14,077 nucleotides of DNA from an uncultured Erysipelotrichaceae bacterium (GCA_905201565.1 CAJKOS010000029.1:1-14077), one strand, 5' to 3'; shown: positions 1 through 7,474, numbered from the stretch's first letter. The notes: generated by a model not told the origin, from the letters alone. Translations and numbers: made by a program.

Positions 1-1
1 C

Positions 2-517
2 AAACTTGTCAACAGCATTTTTATGCTCGGCTTAACGGTACCGATTCACGCGGCAATCCTGCCAATTTTTATCATCTTACGCGAATTAAAGATGACAAAC
101 TCCTATCAGGCACTCATAATTCCTTACACCGCATTTGCATTGGCGATGGCGATTATGATCTGTCAAAGTTTCATTGAAAATATTCCACGTGAACTTGAAG
201 AGTCTGCCTGTATCGACGGCTGTGGTGTCTATGGCATTTTCTTCCGCATTGTGCTTCCGATGAGCGTACCTGGCATTCTTACCGGGGCAGTGCTTGTCTT
301 TACCGGGGCATTAACTGCTTATACCACACCACAGCTGCTCGGTGGCAACAGTTCACTGGTCCTTGCGACACTCATTTACCAAAGAGCGATGACGCTCAAT
401 GACTGGACAGGGGCAGGTGTGATTGCGGCAGTGATGATTGTCATCACCCTGGTTGTCATGAAAGTGTTGAATTTTATCGCCGCAAAACTCGATAAAAGAG
501 GTGAAGTAAATGCGTAG
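2..517 (+). CDS. ABC transporter permease, spermidine/putrescine type (PotB-like), 5' partial
   Basis: This is the C-terminal part of an inner-membrane permease of the binding-protein-dependent (type I) import family. The reading frame is open from base 2, so the true start lies left of the window. About 171 residues are visible, against roughly 270-290 for the family. The visible part holds hydrophobic membrane segments and the cytoplasmic EAA loop (bases 200-259), which begins EESACIDG and ends RIVLP; this loop docks on the ATPase. The stop codon overlaps the next gene by 8 bases, and an AAGAGGTGA ribosome site for that gene lies inside this coding region. The pairing with a second permease, an ATPase and a lipoprotein is the PotABCD arrangement. 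Family is certain. Substrate cannot be read from the permease. Confidence 0.9.
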   Translation, partial: KLVNSIFMLGLTVPIHAAILPIFIILRELKMTNSYQALIIPYTAFALAMAIMICQSFIENIPRELEESACIDGCGVYGIFFRIVLPMSVPGILTGAVLVFTGALTAYTTPQLLGGNSSLVLATLIYQRAMTLNDWTGAGVIAAVMIVITLVVMKVLNFIAAKLDKRGEVNA

Positions 518-1292
518 ATATAAGGGTCTTACCATTGTGGCACTGCTGGTCATTGCCTTTCTGTTCATCCCGCTTGTGATCATAGCGGTCACCGCCTTTG
601 GCGATGAACCGGTCATCACATTCCCGATTCACGGTTTCTCATTGGAATGGTTTGGCAAGGCACTTGCTTCTGAATCGTTCCGCAAGGCATTCATATTGAG
701 TCTTCAGATTGCACTTCTTGCAACACTATGTGCACTTGTTGTCGGTATTCCGGCAGCCTATGCACTTTCAAGATATACGGTATGGGGAAAGAAGCTCATC
801 AAGAATTTCTTCCTTTCACCAACCATCGTACCTGGTATTGTTGTTGGTTATGCACTCTTCCAGTTTGTCATCATCCAGATGGATGTGCCGGTATTTGAGG
901 CGTTGTTACTCGGTCACTTCCTGGTTGTACTGCCATACATCATCCGTGTTGTTGGCGGTTCACTGGAACAGTTTGACTATTCGGTAGAAGAAGTCGCATG
1001 GTCACTTGGCTGTAACAAGTTTGCGACATTCTTCAAGATTGTACTGCCGAATATTTCCAGCGGTATCATCTCCGCTTTCCTGCTTGCCTTCATCAACTCC
1101 TTTAACAACATTCCGGTTTCCATGTTCCTCAGCGGTCCTGGCATTACAACACTGCCTGCATCTTTGATGAGCTATATGGAATATAACTATGATCCAACTG
1201 TATCGGCAGTCTCTGTATTGCTGATGGCAGCGACAATCGTCATTATGTTTATTGTAGAAAAGACACTGGGCATCTCAGCCCTGACCAAATAA
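510..1292 (+). CDS. ABC transporter permease, spermidine/putrescine type (PotC-like)
   Basis: This is the second permease subunit of the importer, 260 residues and full length for PotC-type proteins. Six membrane segments can be placed at about residues 7-29, 60-86, 97-118, 128-148, 184-205 and 232-253. The EAA loop runs from E161 (EEVAWSLG) to P180 (KIVLP) and would contact the ATPase. The ATG at 510 is preceded by AAGAGGTGA with good spacing and overlaps the end of the first permease by 8 bases, so the two permeases are probably translated together as a heterodimer. The ATPase follows after 12 bases. Nothing looks truncated. Substrate is unknown; the family also includes transporters for iron, thiamine and phosphonate-type ligands. 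Confidence 0.92.
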   Translation: MRRYKGLTIVALLVIAFLFIPLVIIAVTAFGDEPVITFPIHGFSLEWFGKALASESFRKAFILSLQIALLATLCALVVGIPAAYALSRYTVWGKKLIKNFFLSPTIVPGIVVGYALFQFVIIQMDVPVFEALLLGHFLVVLPYIIRVVGGSLEQFDYSVEEVAWSLGCNKFATFFKIVLPNISSGIISAFLLAFINSFNNIPVSMFLSGPGITTLPASLMSYMEYNYDPTVSAVSVLLMAATIVIMFIVEKTLGISALTK

Positions 1293-1304
1293 CAGGAGGA
1301 AACT

Positions 1305-2333
1305 ATGTCATTTGTTGATCTGAGAAATATCTGTGTGAGCTATGATGGCAAAACAAATATTCTGGAAGGGCTGAATCTGGAAATAGAGGAAGGTGAACTC
1401 GTTTCACTGCTTGGACCTTCTGGCTGCGGCAAGACGACGACATTGCGCGTCATTGCCGGTTATATTGATACAAAGAGCGGCGATCTTCTTGTCGATAACC
1501 AGAACTATACAAAGATTCCTGTCCATAAGCGTAACTTTGGCATTGTCTTCCAGAGTTATGCATTATTTCCGCATATGACGGTGCGCGACAATGTCGCATT
1601 TGGTCTCAAGATGCGCAAGATGGACAAGGAAACCATCCGCAAAAAGGTCGATGAGATGCTGGAAATCTGCGGTCTTACAGAATTTGCTGAAAGACTGCCA
1701 AAGCAGATGTCCGGTGGTCAGAGACAGCGTGTTGCACTGGCACGTGCTTTGGTCATTGAACCAAAGCTGTTATTGTTAGATGAACCGCTGTCCAACCTCG
1801 ATGCAAAGCTGCGTTTACAGATGCGTGTAGAAATCAAGAGACTGCAGAAGCGCCTTGGCATCACGACCATCTTTGTCACCCACGATCAGGAAGAGTGCTT
1901 CTCCATCTCTGACAGAGTTGCCGTCATGAACAAGGGTGTCATCGAACAATATGACACACCAGAAAGAATTTATGCCCATCCGGATACGGAATTTGTCGCC
2001 CGCTTCATCGGTTTTGAAAACTTTATCGATGTCACAAAGAATAGCGATGGTTTGTGGCAAAGTGATGATATAACATTTACAGTCGATGAGGAAAGCGATA
2101 AGACTTCCGCAAAGATCACCATCCGTCCGGATGATATTGAAATCGTAGAAACTATTGGTGATAACTGCATCAAAGGTACTGTGCAGGTGCGCACATTCCT
2201 TGGCAAAAGCTATCAGTATGAAGTTTCGACAAACGCTGGCACATTGTTTGTCAATGGCAGTGAAAACCACATCTATGAAAACGGGGATGAACTGATCCTT
2301 CATCTGCCGTCTCATAAAAATGTTCTTGTTTGA
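1305..2333 (+). CDS. ABC transporter ATP-binding protein, spermidine/putrescine type (PotA-like)
   Basis: This is the cytoplasmic ATPase that powers the importer, 342 residues. All nucleotide-binding motifs are intact: Walker A GPSGCGKTT (37-45), Q-loop Q83, signature SGGQRQR (136-142), Walker B LLLLDEP (155-161), D-loop near 164-166, and switch histidine H193. The region after about residue 240 fits the TOBE domain of PotA/MalK-type ATPases, which is often regulatory or helps dimerisation. The start has a strong AGGAGG site at 1294-1299, five bases before the ATG. The lipoprotein gene follows 20 bases after the stop. The enzyme should be active. The overall family is clear, but PotA-like ATPases serve many ligands. 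Confidence 0.95.
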   Translation: MSFVDLRNICVSYDGKTNILEGLNLEIEEGELVSLLGPSGCGKTTTLRVIAGYIDTKSGDLLVDNQNYTKIPVHKRNFGIVFQSYALFPHMTVRDNVAFGLKMRKMDKETIRKKVDEMLEICGLTEFAERLPKQMSGGQRQRVALARALVIEPKLLLLDEPLSNLDAKLRLQMRVEIKRLQKRLGITTIFVTHDQEECFSISDRVAVMNKGVIEQYDTPERIYAHPDTEFVARFIGFENFIDVTKNSDGLWQSDDITFTVDEESDKTSAKITIRPDDIEIVETIGDNCIKGTVQVRTFLGKSYQYEVSTNAGTLFVNGSENHIYENGDELILHLPSHKNVLV

Positions 2334-2336
2334 TAC

Positions 2337-2343
2337 GGGAGGG
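2337..2343 (+). promoter_or_regulatory. Ribosome binding site fixing the start of the solute-binding lipoprotein
   Basis: GGGAGGG lies ten bases before the ATG at 2354. It supports that start over an in-frame TTG at 2330, which sits inside the ATPase stop region and would add eight charged residues ahead of the signal peptide. Confidence 0.7.
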
Positions 2344-2353
2344 AAAAAAGAAC

Positions 2354-3409
2354 ATGAAAAAACTACTCAAATCCTTACTTGGAGCATCGATGCTTGTCAC
2401 ACTCGGTGCCTGCTCATCAGGTGGTGATTCCACAGATGAAACATCCTGCACATTGACTGTTTCCACATTCCAGCTGAGCGAAGATATTGTCAATGAAGAC
2501 ATTATCAAGCCTTTTGAAGAACAGACAGGCTGTGAAGTGATCACCGACCTTGGCAATGCAGCAGACCGTTATACAAAGCTGGAAAACAATCCAGAAAGCG
2601 GCATTGATGTTATTGAACTCAACCAGTCAACGGCAGCACGCGGCTATGAAGCCGGCTTGTTTGAAAAGCTTGAAGCAGCCAAAGTAGAAAATATCAATAA
2701 CCTCATCGGTTCTGCTAAGACCATGCAGGAAGAAAGCGGTTATGGTCCAGCATATACTATCCAGAGCGTCGGTATTATTTATGATTCCGAAACACTTGGC
2801 TATGAGATCGAATCCTGGGATGACCTCTGGAATTCTGATCTTGAAGGTTCTATCGCCATTCCGGATATCACAACTACATTTGGTCCTGCTATGGTCTATA
2901 TCGCAAGCGACCATGCTGGAGTAGACATCACAACAGATGATGGTGAAGCCGCATTTGCTGCTCTTGAGGAACTCAAGCCGAATGTAGTCAAGACATATAC
3001 TAAGTCTTCTGACCTTGCCAACATGTTTGCGGCAGGTGAAATCAAAGCTGCTGTTGTTGGTGACTTCGCAGTACTCAACATCCAGAAAGCTGATGAAAAT
3101 GCAGTTTACATGGTTCCGGAAAGTGGAACATATGCAAACTTCAATACCATTGATGTCGTTGCTTCTTCTGATAACAAGGAAATGGCATATGAATACATCA
3201 ACTGGAGAATTTCTCAGGAACTGCAGTCCGTTACAGCAGTTTCCCTCAACGAAGGACCGACAAATGCCGGTGTTGAACTGAGTGAAGAACAGACTGCTTC
3301 CATGACATATGGTGAAGTTGCTGAAAATGCAAAAGCCATCGATTATACATTTGTCAATCCGCTCCTCACACAGTGGACGGATCAGTGGAACAGAATTCTG
3401 AACCGTTAA
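2354..3409 (+). CDS. ABC transporter solute-binding lipoprotein (PotD/family 1-like)
   Basis: This is the extracellular, membrane-anchored binding protein of the importer, 351 residues from the chosen ATG. It has a lipoprotein signal peptide: the basic start MKKLLK, a hydrophobic stretch, then lipobox LGAC with the lipidated cysteine at residue 20, followed by a Ser/Gly-rich linker. The mature part has the two-lobe binding-protein pattern, with a TLTVSTFQLSEDI first strand and a YTIQSVGIIYD segment that matches the hinge-crossing region of PotD/Fbp-type proteins. The lobes end in an aromatic-rich C-terminus (TQWTDQWNRIL). It lies between its ATPase and adenine deaminase, with only six bases to the latter. 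It resembles spermidine/putrescine-type binders in broad family only. The ligand is unassigned, and the two deaminases downstream make a purine-linked ligand plausible. Confidence 0.88.
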   Translation: MKKLLKSLLGASMLVTLGACSSGGDSTDETSCTLTVSTFQLSEDIVNEDIIKPFEEQTGCEVITDLGNAADRYTKLENNPESGIDVIELNQSTAARGYEAGLFEKLEAAKVENINNLIGSAKTMQEESGYGPAYTIQSVGIIYDSETLGYEIESWDDLWNSDLEGSIAIPDITTTFGPAMVYIASDHAGVDITTDDGEAAFAALEELKPNVVKTYTKSSDLANMFAAGEIKAAVVGDFAVLNIQKADENAVYMVPESGTYANFNTIDVVASSDNKEMAYEYINWRISQELQSVTAVSLNEGPTNAGVELSEEQTASMTYGEVAENAKAIDYTFVNPLLTQWTDQWNRILNR

Positions 3410-3415
3410 TGACGT

Positions 3416-5098
3416 ATGAATATGCAATATGATCTCATTGTCCGCAATGTAAACATCTACAATCCATTCCTGAAACGCTTCGCAGCCAAAGAAGCAGCTA
3501 TCCGCGATGGTAAATTTGTCCATATCGCTGATCATATCGGCGGTAATGCAAAACAGGTACTGGATGGAGAAGGAAGATGGATGATTCCGGGATTTGTTGA
3601 CATTCATATGCATATTGAAAGTTCAATGAGTATTCCTGTGCGTTTTTCAGATGCTGTATTGCAACATGGGACAACGACTGTAGTCGCAGATCCCCATGAA
3701 ATTGCCAATGTATCTGGAGAAGAGGGAATACTCTTCTTTTTATCACAGGATACCGCTCTCGATATCTTCTATGGCATTCCTTCCAGTGTCCCTTCTACAA
3801 ACAGTACATTAGAGACAACTGGTGGCATCATAGGCATAGAAGAAGTAAGACACCTGTTAAACAACAACAGGATCAGGTGTCTAGGTGAAGTGATGAACTT
3901 TCAGGGTGTTGTCAATGAACCAGATTCTCTGATTTCAAAGATAATCGATACTTGTCAATCCATCCGTCCCGATCTTCCATTAGAAGGTCATTGTCCAAAA
4001 GTGACCGGGGCTGATCTTTCTGCTTTTCTTGCCCGGGGTATCAGTGCGGACCATACCCATCAGACAAAGGAAAGCGTCATGGAGAAAATACCAAATGGCA
4101 TGTTTCTCGAAATTCAGGAAAAATCCATGTCTCAGGATGTTTTGGATTGTCTTGTTGAAAACAACTTCTTCGATTACTTCTGTTTCGTCACAGATGATGT
4201 CATGGCAGACAAACTGCGTATACACCATCTCAATCACCTTGTTGCAAAGGCTGTAGCCATGGGCTTGAAACCAGAAAATGCCATCTATTGTGCAACCTTC
4301 ACCCCGGCAAGGCGGATGCATCTTGAAGACAGGGGGGCAATTGTGCCTGGAAGAATTGCGGACTTCCTGCTGCTCGATGACCTTTCTTCCTTTATCCCAG
4401 CAATGGTCTATAAAAATGGCAAGCTGATTGAGCACAAAGAAACACCTGTTCCATCAATTCCAGAACAGTTTCTCCATACATTGCATTGCCGCAAGGCTGT
4501 GCACGATGACTTTGTCATAAGCTGTAATGGCACAAAAGCCCTCGTTAACATCATGTCCATCGAACCACATTCCACCTTTACTACCCATAAGCAGGTAACA
4601 CTGCCTGTGAAGGATGGAAAGCTTGATTATGATGGTTATGCATTGTTATCGGTATTTGAGCGCTATGGCAAAAGCAATGCCATCGTCCATGGCATCGTAG
4701 AAAATGCCATCCAGAACAAAGGTGCAATAGCTGCTTCCTGGGCCCATGACCACCATAATGTACTTGTGATGGGAACAGATGAAGAAGATATGGTATTGGC
4801 ACAGAACAAACTATTGGAAATCGATGGGGGATTTGTGGCGGTAGAAAACCATCAGGTGACTGCTGTCTGTCCGTTGGAGATCGGTGGTATTGTCAGTGCA
4901 CGCCCAATAGAAGATCTTGGCAAAGACCTTGAAGAAGTGCGCACTGCCATGCAAAGGCTTGGTTATGTACATGATAATGAAATCATGTCTTTCTCTACGC
5001 TTTCTCTTCTTGTCTCTCCAGAAATCAAGATCAGTGATAAGGGACTTGTATTGACAAAACAACAGAAAATCATACCACTTGTGGAGGAAGTTCTATGA
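3416..5098 (+). CDS. ade: Adenine deaminase
   Basis: The predicted reaction is adenine to hypoxanthine plus ammonia in the cytoplasm, a purine salvage and nitrogen-release step. The 560-residue length is typical of bacterial Ade. The metal-dependent amidohydrolase core is seen in GFVDIHMHIESSM (H64, H66, E68), in DPHEIANV (92-99), in EGHCPKVTGADLSAF and DHTHQT further on, and in VTDDVMAD (D260/D261). The C-terminal Ade-specific domain carries the SWAHDHHN motif. The ATG at 3416 follows the lipoprotein stop by six bases but has no recognisable Shine-Dalgarno sequence, and the alternative ATG at 3422 has none either. Translation is therefore probably coupled to the upstream gene. The stop overlaps the next ATG (ATGA). 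Family assignment is very secure. Confidence 0.95.
   Translation: MNMQYDLIVRNVNIYNPFLKRFAAKEAAIRDGKFVHIADHIGGNAKQVLDGEGRWMIPGFVDIHMHIESSMSIPVRFSDAVLQHGTTTVVADPHEIANVSGEEGILFFLSQDTALDIFYGIPSSVPSTNSTLETTGGIIGIEEVRHLLNNNRIRCLGEVMNFQGVVNEPDSLISKIIDTCQSIRPDLPLEGHCPKVTGADLSAFLARGISADHTHQTKESVMEKIPNGMFLEIQEKSMSQDVLDCLVENNFFDYFCFVTDDVMADKLRIHHLNHLVAKAVAMGLKPENAIYCATFTPARRMHLEDRGAIVPGRIADFLLLDDLSSFIPAMVYKNGKLIEHKETPVPSIPEQFLHTLHCRKAVHDDFVISCNGTKALVNIMSIEPHSTFTTHKQVTLPVKDGKLDYDGYALLSVFERYGKSNAIVHGIVENAIQNKGAIAASWAHDHHNVLVMGTDEEDMVLAQNKLLEIDGGFVAVENHQVTAVCPLEIGGIVSARPIEDLGKDLEEVRTAMQRLGYVHDNEIMSFSTLSLLVSPEIKISDKGLVLTKQQKIIPLVEEVL
3848..3882 (+). repeat. Inverted repeat with alternative hairpins inside ade
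   Basis: AGACACCTG (3848-3856) and CAGGTGTCT (3874-3882) form a perfect 9-bp stem around a 17-base loop. A competing 6-bp hairpin uses CCTGTT (3853-3858) and AACAGG (3866-3871). The two stems share bases and cannot form together. The region codes for an ordinary stretch of Ade, so this may be chance or a messenger-structure element. Confidence 0.5.
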
Positions 5099-6417
5099 GA
5101 ACCGTATTTCGTCATGGCTGGGTATTGACCATGGATGAAGACATGCATGAATATCATCCGGGTTATGTAGTCATACAGGATGATGAGATTGTGGATGTGG
5201 GGCAGGATGATGTTTCCAGGCAGTTTGCTTGTGATGAAGAGATCGATGCCCATAACTGCATCATCATGCCTGGTATGATCAACTGTCATAGCCACATATC
5301 CATGATTCCCTTCCGCTCACTTGGTGATGATTGCAAGGACAGATTGCGAAGGTTTCTCTTTCCATTGGAAAATGCCTGTATGACAAAACAGCTTGCCTTT
5401 ACTGCAGCAGAATATGGAAGCTGGGAGATGCTGAGGGGTGGTATCACAACATTTGCGGATATGTACTACTTTCCAGATGCTGTAGCAGGTGCCTGTGAAA
5501 GGGCAGGTATCCGTGCGTTTATCGGTGAATCCGTCATCGATCAGCCAACATGTGATGCCCGTGATAGTGAGGAAGGCTTACGGATTGCGGAGCAGTTTAT
5601 AAAACATTGGAAAGACCATTCTCTCATCAGACCGATGATTGCCCTGCATGCGACTAATACTGTTTCTGAAAAGACATTTGTCAAAGGTATGGACATTGCC
5701 ATGCAAAATGATGTGCAGCTGATGTGCCATGTTGCAGAGATGGATTATGAAATGGACTACTTCAGGAATACATATGACATGACGCCTGTAGAGTGGCTCA
5801 ATGCCATCCATTGTCTCAATGATCATCTGCTTGCAGTACATTGCATTCATCTTTCTGTTAGTGACATCGAACTCATGAAACAGGCAGGTGTCAGTGTAGC
5901 CCATTGCCCTGGTTCCAACCTCAAAGCTGGTAAAGGTGTATCTCCCGTAAAAGACCTCGTCAATGAAGGGGTACATGTGGGACTTGGAACAGATGGACCA
6001 TCAAGTGGGAACACGCTGGAACTATTCAGCCTGATGCGGCTTGTCGCATTAGCCCAAAAGACCTATTACCATGACAGGTCTTTGTTTCCAGCAAAGGATA
6101 TTGTAAAGCTTGCGACAATTGAAGGAGCTAAGGCACTGCATAACGAAAAGGTGACCGGTTCTTTGGAAAAGGGCAAGAAAGCAGATATCATCACAATATC
6201 CCTTGATGCCATGCACATGTTTCCTGTTCATGATCCTTATGCAGCACTAGTCTATAGTGCTAATGCATCAGATGTTAAAGATGTCATGGTCAATGGCAGA
6301 ATGCGCATTCGTAACAGGCAGCCTGAGGGTATTGATGTTACAAAGATGAAGGCGGAATTAACAAAGCTGATGGAAGACTTTAACAAAAGAGCAAAAGAAC
6401 AGGCAGATTCATTATGA
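5095..6417 (+). CDS. Amidohydrolase, methylthioadenosine/S-adenosylhomocysteine deaminase-like (MtaD/SsnA family)
   Basis: This is a cytoplasmic metal-dependent deaminase of 440 residues, the usual size. The metal and catalytic residues are all present: HSH (H65, H67), H212 with E215 in HVAEM, H249 in HCIHL, and D300 in LGTDG. The FADMYYF segment (120-126), the VAHCPGSNLKAGKG segment (about 268-281) and the C-terminal MFPVHDP stretch resemble MtaD, which deaminates 5'-methylthioadenosine and S-adenosylhomocysteine. SsnA, guanine deaminase and chlorohydrolase relatives share the fold. The ATG overlaps the ade stop by four bases and has GGAGG at 5083-5087. Placement beside adenine deaminase favours an aminopurine substrate. 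The class is secure, while the exact substrate is inferred. Confidence 0.85.
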   Translation: MRTVFRHGWVLTMDEDMHEYHPGYVVIQDDEIVDVGQDDVSRQFACDEEIDAHNCIIMPGMINCHSHISMIPFRSLGDDCKDRLRRFLFPLENACMTKQLAFTAAEYGSWEMLRGGITTFADMYYFPDAVAGACERAGIRAFIGESVIDQPTCDARDSEEGLRIAEQFIKHWKDHSLIRPMIALHATNTVSEKTFVKGMDIAMQNDVQLMCHVAEMDYEMDYFRNTYDMTPVEWLNAIHCLNDHLLAVHCIHLSVSDIELMKQAGVSVAHCPGSNLKAGKGVSPVKDLVNEGVHVGLGTDGPSSGNTLELFSLMRLVALAQKTYYHDRSLFPAKDIVKLATIEGAKALHNEKVTGSLEKGKKADIITISLDAMHMFPVHDPYAALVYSANASDVKDVMVNGRMRIRNRQPEGIDVTKMKAELTKLMEDFNKRAKEQADSL

Positions 6418-6427
6418 TTCATTATGA
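6406..6427 (+). repeat. Short tandem repeat at the end of the amidohydrolase gene
   Basis: GATTCATTAT occurs twice head to tail (6406-6415 and 6416-6425) and is followed by GA. The TGA stop (6415-6417) lies across the junction. A slippage duplication is the simplest explanation. It has no known role. Confidence 0.75.
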
Positions 6428-6442
6428 AAGATTTCAAAATCC

Positions 6443-6471
6443 TTTTCATTTATCACAATTTGACATAAAAT
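6443..6471 (+). promoter_or_regulatory. Possible promoter for the ireB operon
   Basis: TTTTCA (6443-6448) is followed after 17 bases by TAAAAT (6466-6471), a fair match to a housekeeping promoter. A start about seven bases on would leave a leader of only about 19 bases with the AAGGAGG site (6478-6484) at its very 5' end. That is unusually tight, so the call is tentative. The 79-base gap before ireB is the largest in the window, and it shows no convincing terminator for the upstream operon. Confidence 0.35.
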
Positions 6472-6496
6472 ACCTCTAAGGAGGATCGTTACAAAT

Positions 6497-6763
6497 ATGA
6501 AGAATAATCAGGAACTGACAACTACAGTCAGCTACAATGCCGAAGAGATTCGTCGTGCAAACATCAGGGAAATTCTGAAGCATGTGCAGAAGGCACTGGA
6601 AGAAAGAGGATACAATTCCATTAATCAGCTCGCCGGATATCTGATTTCCAATGATCCTGCATATATTTCCAGCCACAACAATGCCCGCAGTATTATCCAG
6701 TCTGTTGAAAGACACGAAATCATTGAAGAACTTGTCAGATTCTATCTAGAGGAGAATCAATGA
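6497..6763 (+). CDS. ireB: IreB family regulatory phosphoprotein (UPF0297/DUF965)
   Basis: This is a small cytoplasmic protein of 88 residues, the family's normal length. The diagnostic core is clear: a helical N-terminal half ([19 protein letters not shown]), then [20 protein letters not shown], which matches the family hallmark DPAYI(T/S)SHNNAR. In Enterococcus faecalis, IreB is a substrate of the IreK Ser/Thr kinase and lowers cephalosporin resistance. The Thr8-Thr10 cluster near the N-terminus could be the equivalent phosphorylation area, which is inference. An AAGGAGG site precedes the ATG by 12 bases. The stop overlaps ruvX (ATGA). The neighbours ruvX, DUF1292 and mltG are its standard partners. 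Confidence 0.96.
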   Translation: MKNNQELTTTVSYNAEEIRRANIREILKHVQKALEERGYNSINQLAGYLISNDPAYISSHNNARSIIQSVERHEIIEELVRFYLEENQ

Positions 6764-7185
6764 TATTTCTTGGACTGGATCTAGGCAGTGTGACATGCGG
6801 TGTTGCTTTAAGCATGACCGGTCTGATTGCGGAGACATATTGTACTGTGCGCTTCAAGCCGGATGATTATGACACCTGCCTTGACAGGATTCTGGAAATT
6901 GTCGAAAAGGAGAAACCGGATGAAATTGTGCTTGGTCTTCCATTGCATATGAATGGTGATGTGGGGGAAAGGGCAGAGATCTGCCTGGAATTTGGCAGGG
7001 TTCTTGAACAGGAATCTGGTGTCAAAGTCATCATGCGTGATGAAAGACAGACAACAATGGATGCGGAAGCCATCCTTCTTGAAGCAGATTTATCCAGAAA
7101 AAAGCGCAAAAAAGTCATCGATCAGATGGCTGCCGTGCAGATTCTGCAGGGGTATTTGAACAGCAGAAACAACGAAAGGGCGTAG
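6760..7185 (+). CDS. ruvX: RuvX/YqgF family Holliday junction resolvase-like nuclease
   Basis: This 141-residue cytoplasmic protein has an RNase H-like fold. It is proposed to resolve Holliday junctions, and the E. coli homologue is linked to processing of 16S rRNA ends. Family motifs are complete: [15 protein letters not shown] with D7, [11 protein letters not shown] (56-66), the DERQTT motif (94-99), and a C-terminal [18 protein letters not shown] with D121. The start overlaps the ireB stop by four bases and has GAGGAG just upstream. The stop codon lies in the loop of a 9-bp hairpin (7174-7196). The sequence looks fully functional, with no odd substitutions. Confidence 0.95.
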   Translation: MIFLGLDLGSVTCGVALSMTGLIAETYCTVRFKPDDYDTCLDRILEIVEKEKPDEIVLGLPLHMNGDVGERAEICLEFGRVLEQESGVKVIMRDERQTTMDAEAILLEADLSRKKRKKVIDQMAAVQILQGYLNSRNNERA

Positions 7186-7196
7186 TGCGCCCTTTC
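7174..7196 (+). other. Hairpin spanning the ruvX stop codon
   Basis: GAAAGGGCG (7174-7182) pairs perfectly with CGCCCTTTC (7188-7196) around the loop TAGTG, and the TAG stop of ruvX is in that loop. Only three T follow the GC part before the sequence turns mixed, so it is a poor intrinsic terminator. It more likely acts as an attenuator, a processing site or a 3'-end stabiliser within the operon. Confidence 0.6.
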
Positions 7197-7216
7197 AACA
7201 TGAAAGAGGAATAGTT

Positions 7217-7474
7217 ATGGAAGAAGCTAAACGTATGACAGTCATTCTTGACGATGGACAGGAACGTGAGGTCAGCCTGCATCTCACATTCGATGCGGGC
7301 GGAAAGAAATTCGCCCTGTTTTCAGATGTGGAACATCCTGAAGACGGTGTCTATGCCTATCTCTATGATGAAGATGGCAACATGGAATGTGTAACAGATG
7401 AAAAAGACCTGCAAATGTGCGAAGAAGTACTTGGCGCATTTACAAGTGAAGAGGACGAAGACGATGAATCGTAA
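7217..7474 (+). CDS. DUF1292 domain protein (UPF0473, YrzB-like)
   Basis: This is a small acidic protein of 85 residues. It matches DUF1292 in TVILDDGQEREVSLHLTFDAG, then KKFALFSDVEHPEDGVYAYLYDEDG, and ends in an acidic tail rich in Glu and Asp. The function of the family is unknown. It is consistently found between ruvX and mltG in Firmicutes, as here. AGAGGA (7205-7210) precedes the ATG. The reading frame overlaps the start of mltG by 11 bases, so its translation is probably tied to mltG. There is no signal peptide or membrane segment. Confidence 0.93.
   Translation: MEEAKRMTVILDDGQEREVSLHLTFDAGGKKFALFSDVEHPEDGVYAYLYDEDGNMECVTDEKDLQMCEEVLGAFTSEEDEDDES
7449..7455 (+). promoter_or_regulatory. 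Ribosome binding site fixing the mltG start
   Basis: AAGAGGA lies eight bases before the ATG at 7464. It supports that start over an in-frame ATG at 7398, which would add 22 residues that merely read the DUF1292 gene in another frame. Confidence 0.65.

Noticed and set aside
3391..3400. Ten-base palindrome CAGAATTCTG near the lipoprotein stop
   Set aside because: Too short with no loop or T-tract to be a terminator, and it codes for conserved C-terminal residues.
2627..3613. Long minus-strand open frame opposite the lipoprotein and ade genes
   Set aside because: It is the antisense of strongly recognisable coding sequence, has no family-like motifs, and matches the shadow pattern seen across the other genes.
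6426..6449. Weak hairpin after the amidohydrolase gene as a terminator
   Set aside because: The stem has a bulge and almost no loop, is A/T-rich, and lacks a proper T-tract.
6460..6465. Perfect TTGACA as a -35 element
   Set aside because: The sequence 16-18 bases downstream does not resemble a -10 element; the adjacent TAAAAT is too close to pair with it.
7398..7463. Upstream in-frame start for mltG
   Set aside because: The extra residues read the DUF1292 gene in another frame, and the ribosome site supports 7464.
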